Virus record (IMG/VR): IMGVR_UViG_3300022932_000001
Location: 1 to 64,000 of that record
Origin: a virus
DNA: 64,000 nucleotides
Reading direction: 5' to 3' (one strand)
The notes beneath the pieces are model-generated. The model did not search any database. It was not told the origin of the DNA and saw nothing but the letters and a program-made list of their open reading frames with translations. The translations under genes and the position numbers were made by a program. The stretch's first letter is position 1; the number at the start of each line of letters is the position of its first letter. Positions 54,814 to 62,227 of this stretch are shown piece by piece.

Positions 54814-55220
54814 AAGATCAATTAAATAAAATTGAACAATTCCATACATCATTTGGTGTAAAAAATGGTGAATCACCTTCTAATATTGATGAGATAGATT
54901 ATCTATTAAGATATGATCTTATGAAAGAAGAAAATGATGAATATTTAAAAGCTTGTCAGGAAGATGATTTAGTAGAAATAGCAGATGCTCTAGGGGATAA
55001 GTTAGTTATCTTATGTGGAACTATATTAAAACATGGTATGCAGAATATTATTGAAGATGTATTCTCTGCAATACATGATAATAATATGTCTAAGTTAGAT
55101 GAAAATGGTAAACCTATTATTAATGGTGAAAATGGAATACTTGATACTAAAAGACCATTAGGTAAAATACTTAAACCATCTACTTATAGACCAGTAGATA
55201 TTACTCATTTAGTTAAATAA
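54810..55220 (+). CDS. MazG-like NTP pyrophosphohydrolase
   Basis: A 136-residue helical protein with the all-alpha NTP pyrophosphatase pattern: LLRYDLMKEENDEYLKA, EIADALGDKLVILCG (E-x-x-D-x-x-x-D), and later EDVFSAIHDNNMSKLD. The metal-binding Glu and Asp residues of the MazG/PRA-PH family are present. It should cleave (d)NTPs to monophosphates, which may tune dNTP pools or counter alarmone signals. Near ThyX. Confidence 0.8.
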   Translation: MKDQLNKIEQFHTSFGVKNGESPSNIDEIDYLLRYDLMKEENDEYLKACQEDDLVEIADALGDKLVILCGTILKHGMQNIIEDVFSAIHDNNMSKLDENGKPIINGENGILDTKRPLGKILKPSTYRPVDITHLVK

Positions 55221-55423
55221 TGAAACAATATAGATTTTTCTATCATTATAGAAGATCTGATAAAAAGATGAGTGTTCATTTTAGAGGTAGTTGTTATTCT
55301 ACAGATAATGTAGATTGTAAAGTACCTTGTCAAACTAAAAGAAATAAAATACAACCATATCTTGTGTTACAAGGTTATTGTACAGAGTTAGAACAAAAAG
55401 ATAATATAATTATAATCAAATAA
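55220..55423 (+). CDS. Small basic hypothetical protein
   Basis: A 67-residue protein, basic and aromatic with four Cys; RFFYHYRRSDKKMSVHFRG near the start. A similar protein upstream of thyX is found in other phages in my memory, but I cannot name a family. It overlaps the MazG-like stop by one base. Confidence 0.6.
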   Translation: MKQYRFFYHYRRSDKKMSVHFRGSCYSTDNVDCKVPCQTKRNKIQPYLVLQGYCTELEQKDNIIIIK

Positions 55424-55425
55424 TC

Positions 55426-55626
55426 ATGACTGAGAAAAAAGAAGATCATAAAGAGAAAGAGATTAAAACTCATAAAGAGGATAAGAAACCAGAAAAGAAA
55501 CAAAGTCTAGCAGATAAGATCGGTGTAGATCAAAAAGTTGTTGATTTTGTTAAAGATTTTTTAAAGACTGATGATGAAGTTATTTTAGAACATCACATTA
55601 TAGCTCATTATGAAACTAAAAACTAA
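55426..55626 (+). CDS. Small charged hypothetical protein
   Basis: A 66-residue protein, Lys/Glu-rich in the first half (EKKEDHKEKEIKTHKEDKK), with a short helical domain in the second (DQKVVDFVKDFLKTDDEV). The function is unknown. It is directly followed by the TTG start of thyX. Confidence 0.6.
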   Translation: MTEKKEDHKEKEIKTHKEDKKPEKKQSLADKIGVDQKVVDFVKDFLKTDDEVILEHHIIAHYETKN

Positions 55627-56307
55627 TTGAAGAATACAGTAGAACTTATAGGTTTTTATGGATCTGATACTGTTATTGCAAGTTCAGCTTGGACTAGTAC
55701 TAGTAGAAAATTATCAGAAGAGAAGAAAGCTAGGATACCTAAGCTTATTAATCAGTTATGGAAAGATGGGCATGAAACTCCATTCGAAAAGGGTGTTGTT
55801 CACTTTCTTGTAGATACAGATATTGCATCCCATATACATTTATTAAAACATAGAATATCATCATTTAATGGTGAATCTGCTAGATATAAAGAGTTAAAAG
55901 AGGATAAGACATATTCACCTGAAGATTGGATAGGAATCGAATTTGATATTGATAAATTTAACTCTTATACAGTTAATTTCTTACATGGTTATGAAACTTG
56001 GACACAAGTTTTAGAAAGATATAACGAATTAGGTAATGAATTATATCATCAGGCTTTAGAAGATATCACTCCTGTATTAGGTAGAAAAAGAGCTAAAGAG
56101 TCTGCTAGATACTTTAAAACATATGCTTCACAGATACAGGGTGATGTTAGTTTTAATATGAGATCTTTTGCTAACTTCATTAAGTTACGTAATTCTCCAC
56201 ATGCTCAATTAGAAATAAGAGAAGTTGCTGCTGAAATGTTAAAGTTAGTTAAAGAAATACCAGGGAATCCATTTGAACATACATTAAAAGCCTGGGAAGA
56301 TGAATAA
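55627..56307 (+). CDS. thyX: FAD-dependent thymidylate synthase
   Basis: A 226-residue ThyX. The signature RHRxxSxNxxSxRY is present as KHRISSFNGESARY (about 74-87) with Lys for the first Arg. ThyX methylates dUMP to dTMP with FADH2 and methylenetetrahydrofolate, providing dTTP for an AT-rich genome. The start is TTG at 55627, directly behind a TAA; it is the only clear TTG start here. It overlaps a 52-residue gene at its end. Confidence 0.9.
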   Translation: MKNTVELIGFYGSDTVIASSAWTSTSRKLSEEKKARIPKLINQLWKDGHETPFEKGVVHFLVDTDIASHIHLLKHRISSFNGESARYKELKEDKTYSPEDWIGIEFDIDKFNSYTVNFLHGYETWTQVLERYNELGNELYHQALEDITPVLGRKRAKESARYFKTYASQIQGDVSFNMRSFANFIKLRNSPHAQLEIREVAAEMLKLVKEIPGNPFEHTLKAWEDE

Positions 56308-56458
56308 TATATATAAAGTAAAAGTAAAAACACCTCTTTTACGTCCTGGTCTAGAAATAGAAACAGAATGTTCAGAAAAATATTTAGTAGATGTTACCAA
56401 AACATTATTAGAAAAAGTAAGAGAAATAAATACTAAAGATGAACAGAAAGAGGTTTAA
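56300..56458 (+). CDS. 52-residue hypothetical protein
   Basis: An open frame from an ATG inside the end of thyX to a TAA inside the next gene: MNNIYKVKVKTPLLRPG then a helical, charged second half (TLLEKVREINTKDEQKE). Overlaps of 8 and 20 bases with neighbours agree with the general pattern here. The function is unknown. Confidence 0.6.
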   Translation: MNNIYKVKVKTPLLRPGLEIETECSEKYLVDVTKTLLEKVREINTKDEQKEV

Positions 56459-56792
56459 CCATATTATAGATCACAGAGTTGAGAAATCAATTGGTGTATT
56501 TAAATCAAAGAATGATGAGTATGCTTCTGAAGAAGAAGTATTTGCTAATTTTAAACAAGGTGTAGGTATATCATATAATAATACTCCAGAGAAATATGCT
56601 TGGGAGTTATTATCAAAACATCTCCAATCTATAAAAGATGTATTAACTTCTTTAGAGAAAGGTAAATTACCATCTAAAGATTTGATAGATGAAAAGATGA
56701 ATGATGCACACAACTATTTATACCTCATTGAAGGTATGATAACAGAAAAAGTAGAAGATAATGACACACAAAAAACAGGCAATAGTACTTAG
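56439..56792 (+). CDS. Conserved phage protein, possible Nmad-like
   Basis: A 117-residue helical protein with KSKNDEYASEEEVFANF, a KN-x-(D/E)-Y...NF pattern I associate with phage nucleotide-modification-associated proteins, and a C-terminal LIDEKMNDAHNYLYLIEGM. The assignment is loose. It lies between thyX and the cREC gene, in a nucleotide-metabolism context. Confidence 0.5.
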   Translation: MNRKRFNHIIDHRVEKSIGVFKSKNDEYASEEEVFANFKQGVGISYNNTPEKYAWELLSKHLQSIKDVLTSLEKGKLPSKDLIDEKMNDAHNYLYLIEGMITEKVEDNDTQKTGNST

Positions 56793-57051
56793 CTATGTAT
56801 ATAGCAGTTTGCTTATAAAAAACTTAGAGGTAGCTGTCCATGAAGCTAGGGTTAGTAAAGACCCTGATGTAAAGAAAATGGCAGACAAGTTAAAAAAGCT
56901 ACAGGATCAAACTATAACAACAATGATCTTTCTTAATAAGAAAATGATTAAAGATGGAGTTGATATGAATACTGTAGAAGAAGAACTTGATACCATTATG
57001 GATGAAGGTTGGGTTAATATAGAAACAAATGAAGAAAGCACTATATCTTGA
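56761..57051 (+). CDS. Small helical hypothetical protein
   Basis: A 96-residue helical protein with several Lys/Asp residues, without signal or membrane segment. It overlaps the previous gene by 32 bases and the next by 23. The function is unknown. Confidence 0.6.
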   Translation: MTHKKQAIVLSYVYSSLLIKNLEVAVHEARVSKDPDVKKMADKLKKLQDQTITTMIFLNKKMIKDGVDMNTVEEELDTIMDEGWVNIETNEESTIS

Positions 57052-57457
57052 TGACGTAAGAACACCTATAGAAACTATACCAGGATATGATGAATGGATT
57101 ATTGTAAGGAGTTATAATGAGTTTGTTCAATATATTACTGATAATGGTATGCCTGATCTTATATCATATGATCATGACTTAGCTGATGAACATATGGATG
57201 ACTATTATGAGCAATTCAGAAAGTTTGGTAGACAACTACCAGCATATGATTTATATAAAGAAAAGACAGGATTAGATTGTGCTAAATATGTATGTGAGTT
57301 ACATCAGGATAATCCAGATATGAACTTCCCTAGATCATTAGTACATTCATTTAATCCTGTAGGAACTAGTAATATAGTTGGTTATATTAATGGTTATATA
57401 AAACATGCTAAACTTGATTCTTTCTGTTATGAACAAATAACTAAATTTGAATCATGA
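57029..57457 (+). CDS. Cyclic-phosphate-processing receiver-domain protein (cREC-like)
   Basis: A 142-residue protein with LYLDDVRTPIE (the acidic start of a receiver-like fold), IIVRSYNEFVQYI, DLISYDHDLADEH and LDCAKYVCELH, then SFNPVGTSNIVGYI. The LDDxRxP ... SYDHDL ... HSxNPxG pattern is that of the cyclic-phosphate-processing receiver (cREC) family, thought to act on RNA or nucleotide cyclic phosphates. The context (MazG-like, phosphoesterase, SLOG and ThyX genes in the same operon) fits nucleotide processing. Confidence 0.75.
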   Translation: MKKALYLDDVRTPIETIPGYDEWIIVRSYNEFVQYITDNGMPDLISYDHDLADEHMDDYYEQFRKFGRQLPAYDLYKEKTGLDCAKYVCELHQDNPDMNFPRSLVHSFNPVGTSNIVGYINGYIKHAKLDSFCYEQITKFES

Positions 57458-57636
57458 AGGCACACCATTTAAAAATAGATTTCTTAAGTCCTTTTCAAAT
57501 ACTTTTAGGAATTAACTTTCGTAGGGGTTATGAGATAATGGAGAAAGAAGATGAGTCAGATATTAAGATGATGACTACAGATATCCAAATAGGATTAGTA
57601 TTTATCTTATTTACATATACACTATATGAGTTATAA
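57454..57636 (+). CDS. Small hypothetical protein with C-terminal hydrophobic segment
   Basis: A 60-residue protein: a short mixed N-terminus, an acidic middle (EKEDESDIKMM) and a hydrophobic C-terminal stretch (IGLVFILFTYTLY) that may insert in the membrane as a tail anchor. It is the last plus-strand gene. The function is unknown. Confidence 0.55.
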   Translation: MKAHHLKIDFLSPFQILLGINFRRGYEIMEKEDESDIKMMTTDIQIGLVFILFTYTLYEL

Positions 57637-57641
57637 AGGAG

Positions 57642-57660
57642 TGGGGGAGTTAATCCCCCA
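57642..57660. terminator. Bidirectional terminator
   Basis: TGGGGGA pairs with TCCCCCA around a 5-base loop with TTCTTATTT on the plus side. It lies between the convergent plus-strand operon and the minus-strand large gene. Confidence 0.8.
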
Positions 57661-57663
57661 TTC

Positions 57664-60600
57664 TTATTTGATATAAAATGATTTAACAGTCTCAAATGAA
57701 TCCCATCTGTTAAGCATAGCTAATGCTGGAATAACATCTTTAAGTTCTTTCCAAGCTTTTAAATCACCTTTATGAACACCTTTTTCATAATAGTTCTTAT
57801 CATAAGGAGGAATAGGTAGTTTCAATGCAGATAATAATACATCACCAAAATCTTTAGCTGTACCTAATACTGCTATAGGAGATTTAGCCAATTGAAATTG
57901 TTCTTGTAAACCAAATATAGGAACCAGAGTAAGTAATTCTTTTGCTTGTCTTGATTGTTGATATTGTAAGAAGTTCATAAATCTTTTAAGTTCTTCATCT
58001 TCATCAGGAACACCTGCACCTACTAAAGCTACTATATTATACATTGCTATTGAAGACATAAGAAATCCAAGTTCAGCCATATTTTTTCTCATATTAGCTA
58101 TCTGCATATCATCCATATTTGCCCAACCAGATTTAATTCTATCATATATAGCACCCTCTGATTGAGCTATATATTTAATTAGACTCCATACAGTAAGATA
58201 TCTCCCTTCAAGTTCACCTAAGTTCTGATCCATATATCTAGATTTAAATCTATTTTTATATGAAGGATAAACCCATTTATGAAACTGAGCTGCTAGTGAA
58301 CCTATCCAATGTTCTTGAATAACCATTCTATCACCAAAAGCATAGTTACCATGTATCTTTTTATTTACTTCATATATATAATTGGTTTGTTTATGTCTTT
58401 CTTCATCTGACAATGTATATCCAGGTTTTAATTTAAGTTGATTAGTATTAGGATTAAATTCATATGCATCATATATAGATTCAGTTTCTCCTGTAATAGA
58501 GTTAGTTAGCTGTTTATCCATAAGTATTGCAATACCAGTCTTAGATTGTACATTATACTCACCTCCTTCTTGTATGATATATGCCCAAGATAATGGATCT
58601 ACTCTACCTGAATCTTGTTGATTTTTTCTTACAATTCTAAACTTTTCTACTAAAGCTTCATATTTAGATCCATTTTTTTCTTCAGCATATGATCCTGGAT
58701 TACGTCCTACTTTTCCTAACCAACCTGGAACTAATTCTTTATTAAATGCCATGTTTGCTCTAGTAGATGACTTCCATGTATAGTGATGATTACCAGCTGC
58801 TTCTACAGCATTGTTAATCCTACCCATTACATAGTTATTTACACCACCAAATACGTTGAAACCAATACCTTTTAAAGACGTAAGTTGCTGAAGTCGTTGA
58901 GCTACCATTGCCATTGTAGTCTTATTAAACTCTTCATCAGCATAGAATACCATCTTCATATACTTACGTACTCTACGGGCAGCTAATGATTCCTTATCCT
59001 GTTGTAATACAGAACCACCACCTATTTTCTTTAATAGCTTTTGTCCTGTTGAATCTGTTTTAATATAAGTTCTATCTTCAACTACACGTTGGATAGCTTT
59101 AATATCAGCTTCTACATTACTCATAGCTTCAAAGTTCTCAGCCATAGCTCTGAATGCAATTAAGTTGTTTACTAAATCACCTTCAAGTTCACTAGAAGAT
59201 ACTTTACCCTCTTCTATTCTTAACCAATTAGTTAGATCTTTCTTTTGAGCTAAGTATTCTTTTTGGGATACTTTTTTGGACAGCTTATCAGCATTAAGTT
59301 TAGTAATCTTGTCTTTAATATTTTGTACTGATTTTTCTGATTGTAGTTTACCAACGTACATAATTGGCACTGATTCTGCAATTTGTCCTTTTTCATCTAC
59401 TATACGTTGATTAGTATAAACATCAGCTGTAAAAAAGTTTCTCATTTTCTTAGATACTGCTTCATAGAAACCTGATCCATTCTTAGTCATTGCTTCTATA
59501 AAAGATGATCTAATACGACCTACTTTACCATTCATAGATCTTTGTACATCTGGTGGAAGTTTTTCTAAAGTAGTATCCATTTCATTAGTCCAACCTTTAT
59601 AGAATTCAGATTGAGCTCTTTCCACTGGAGAACTAGGATTGCTAAGTTTTACATATTTAGGATCTCTTAGATCCATACCATTTCTAGCAACATCTCTAAT
59701 TTCTACATATTCACTTTTAGGAAAGAAACCTGTTTTTAAAGATACAGCTCCTTCAAATTCACCTGTTTTAGGATCAATATTAGGACCCATATATTCTACT
59801 TTATTAAAGTATTTAGCTCTATATAAGTCATAGTCTTCATGAGATACTGTTTCTTTTTTGTTCCAGTAGTATCTAGTTTCTTTATCAGCATTCTCAACTA
59901 CTTCTAAGTATTCATATTTATCTCTGATAGCTTTAAATGCATCACTGTATTTATGATAATCACCATCTTCCATACCTGAAGCAGTACCTATTTCAGCAGA
60001 TTGAAACTTTCTATTATTAGTCTTATCAATATATAATTGTTTATTGTAAGTTATATCTTCTTTAGAGGCAGTATTAACATTACTGATTGGTATATATTGT
60101 TTCATAGTACCATCTTTTTCTTTAAGATGACTTCTTAATTCATAATACTTTTCCCAGTACTGTTGTCCTACTCTTGTTACGTATCTACCAGTCCATTTAC
60201 CTGCTGCATTAAATACTTTCATAAAGTCATAAGTATCAGACTTAGGTTTACTTATTCCTAGAGAAGATAGCAAAGATCTTCCTAATGATTTAATATTATC
60301 AATAGCAGTATCAGTTTTATCTAATGCAGTTTGTACACCATTCTTAACAATCTTATCTATAGTAGCTAACAATGGATCTGTTGAAGTAGCTATATCTCCT
60401 AAGTAATAATCCTCAGATGATATATCATTTACTTCCTGTAGAATAGAATCTAATTGTTCTTTAGTTAAAGGTTCATTAGAATACTTCTGATATAATCTTT
60501 GTGTATGTTCTTGTAATGCTCTATCAATAGTATCTTTAGCATCATCTAAAGTATCTAATACAGTACCCATTAGTATTTGTTGATCTTTAGATCCAAATCC

Positions 60601-62211
60601 TTGATACTTAATCAATCCTCTATACGACTCTAAAAACTTATCAGCTTCAATTAATACTGAAGCATATTCTTTTCTGTCTTTGTTTGCATCATTAATAACA
60701 AAGTCAATAATCTTATTTAATTCATCTTTAGTATAATTAAGAAATCTACCATATGCTAAACTAGGTTTGTCTTGTTCAAGATCAGATCCCAGCATAATAA
60801 TCAATTCATTTATTTTATCTACAGTAACTTGTTTAGGTCTAAATGATATCGAATCTTTTAATTTCTCAAAGTAGCCCTTTCTTACTTCTAAAGCATCAAC
60901 AATCTTTTCAACTCTATTATAGAGTTTATCAAACATATCTCCTTCTAATTCTTCTTCAGGAAGGGCTTCTTCCTCTGATAAAAAATCATCATTGTCTACT
61001 GGATTATTAATACCCAGCTTTTCACGTAATTCATTGTACTTAAATGCAGATGATATTTTAGTAGGAATAATTTTATTTACAAATGCAGCATTTTGTGAAG
61101 GACTATGTGACTCAATACCTTCAAATATAAATTCAGTTATAGCTTTATTAGCATCTAGTTTTAAATTTATGTGTACAGATTCTGTAGCTTCAACTTCAAA
61201 ACCTTGTAACTCAGCTAACTTTTTATATACAGCTACTTGAATACCATGTTGTTGTTTAGTGGTTAATGATCCTTCTAATAAAGATCCTTCACTTACTGGA
61301 TAAGGATTATTTCTATATGCATCATCATTAATTGAATTTTTAGAAACCTTTAAATCAATAATTTTTAATTTACCATTAGGTTTAATTACTAGAACATCCA
61401 TTGCACCTGCAATACGTGACCCAGGATCACCTAATATTACTTGTGGAATAACTATACTCCCATCAGCAGTAAGTCCTGTTATATAAGCTTGTAATACGTT
61501 AAATGCTTCTTTTTGTTGTGTCTCAGATAATACGGCTAATAGTGGATCTTTTTGAAGTTCTGTCCAAGGTGTTCTTGTTATAATACCTTCTAAGATTTTA
61601 TCAAATGCCTGACCATATTCTCTATTAATACCATATAGATTATTAGGATCATGTAACTTACCTTTAATAGCTGTTGTAGTTGAAGTATACGGATTACCAT
61701 CTACATCATGATACACATGTTCTATAGGTTCAAGTATTACAGGATTATCTGGAGATATCATTAAAGCTTCAGCTATTCTCTGTTGTAAGATATTTCCTCT
61801 AGAGATAGCTTTGTTAACTATTTTAGCAGTAGCAACATCTAATACATAAGATGGTTCTCCTTTTTTAAAATTACCACCAGTTAATACTGTACTGTTAAAG
61901 CTTGAGAATTTAGGTTCACCATTTACATCTGCAAAAGGTAATCCTAATCCAACCATACCTTTAAACATTTTCATATAATCATCAGAGTATGCTATACTCC
62001 AAAGACCTAATGCTATTTCTTCAACACTATCATTTAATAGTTTACCTTCAGCTAATGCAGATTGTATATATGGAGTACTAGCTATTACTTTTGCTGCACC
62101 TTTATCTTGTACATACTTAACTAAGTCTTTGTATAAGATTGATGGTTGCTCATTAGTAGCTAGTACCTTTTCTATTTTATCTTCACTACGATACACTTGG
62201 CATGCTGCCAT
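57664..62211 (-). CDS. Very large protein with PD-(D/E)XK domain, probable virion cargo
   Basis: A 1515-residue minus-strand protein. The N-terminal part has a PD-(D/E)XK nuclease core: GAMD (D272), IIDLK (D286, K288), HGIQ and AVYK (Q325, Y329). A long helical middle follows (about 400-1150). The C-terminal end contains hydrophobic stretches, such as GFLMSSIAMYNIVALVGAGV (about 1400) and a preceding GIGFNVFGG. Size, position at the convergent junction and the joined domain plan suggest a virion protein ejected with DNA, as for the giant cargo proteins of crAss-like phages. This role is inference. It starts at ATG 62211 in an AT-rich gap of 16 bases. Confidence 0.8.
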   Translation of the reverse strand: MAACQVYRSEDKIEKVLATNEQPSILYKDLVKYVQDKGAAKVIASTPYIQSALAEGKLLNDSVEEIALGLWSIAYSDDYMKMFKGMVGLGLPFADVNGEPKFSSFNSTVLTGGNFKKGEPSYVLDVATAKIVNKAISRGNILQQRIAEALMISPDNPVILEPIEHVYHDVDGNPYTSTTTAIKGKLHDPNNLYGINREYGQAFDKILEGIITRTPWTELQKDPLLAVLSETQQKEAFNVLQAYITGLTADGSIVIPQVILGDPGSRIAGAMDVLVIKPNGKLKIIDLKVSKNSINDDAYRNNPYPVSEGSLLEGSLTTKQQHGIQVAVYKKLAELQGFEVEATESVHINLKLDANKAITEFIFEGIESHSPSQNAAFVNKIIPTKISSAFKYNELREKLGINNPVDNDDFLSEEEALPEEELEGDMFDKLYNRVEKIVDALEVRKGYFEKLKDSISFRPKQVTVDKINELIIMLGSDLEQDKPSLAYGRFLNYTKDELNKIIDFVINDANKDRKEYASVLIEADKFLESYRGLIKYQGFGSKDQQILMGTVLDTLDDAKDTIDRALQEHTQRLYQKYSNEPLTKEQLDSILQEVNDISSEDYYLGDIATSTDPLLATIDKIVKNGVQTALDKTDTAIDNIKSLGRSLLSSLGISKPKSDTYDFMKVFNAAGKWTGRYVTRVGQQYWEKYYELRSHLKEKDGTMKQYIPISNVNTASKEDITYNKQLYIDKTNNRKFQSAEIGTASGMEDGDYHKYSDAFKAIRDKYEYLEVVENADKETRYYWNKKETVSHEDYDLYRAKYFNKVEYMGPNIDPKTGEFEGAVSLKTGFFPKSEYVEIRDVARNGMDLRDPKYVKLSNPSSPVERAQSEFYKGWTNEMDTTLEKLPPDVQRSMNGKVGRIRSSFIEAMTKNGSGFYEAVSKKMRNFFTADVYTNQRIVDEKGQIAESVPIMYVGKLQSEKSVQNIKDKITKLNADKLSKKVSQKEYLAQKKDLTNWLRIEEGKVSSSELEGDLVNNLIAFRAMAENFEAMSNVEADIKAIQRVVEDRTYIKTDSTGQKLLKKIGGGSVLQQDKESLAARRVRKYMKMVFYADEEFNKTTMAMVAQRLQQLTSLKGIGFNVFGGVNNYVMGRINNAVEAAGNHHYTWKSSTRANMAFNKELVPGWLGKVGRNPGSYAEEKNGSKYEALVEKFRIVRKNQQDSGRVDPLSWAYIIQEGGEYNVQSKTGIAILMDKQLTNSITGETESIYDAYEFNPNTNQLKLKPGYTLSDEERHKQTNYIYEVNKKIHGNYAFGDRMVIQEHWIGSLAAQFHKWVYPSYKNRFKSRYMDQNLGELEGRYLTVWSLIKYIAQSEGAIYDRIKSGWANMDDMQIANMRKNMAELGFLMSSIAMYNIVALVGAGVPDEDEELKRFMNFLQYQQSRQAKELLTLVPIFGLQEQFQLAKSPIAVLGTAKDFGDVLLSALKLPIPPYDKNYYEKGVHKGDLKAWKELKDVIPALAMLNRWDSFETVKSFYIK

Positions 62212-62227
62212 ATTTTATTAATTTAAA

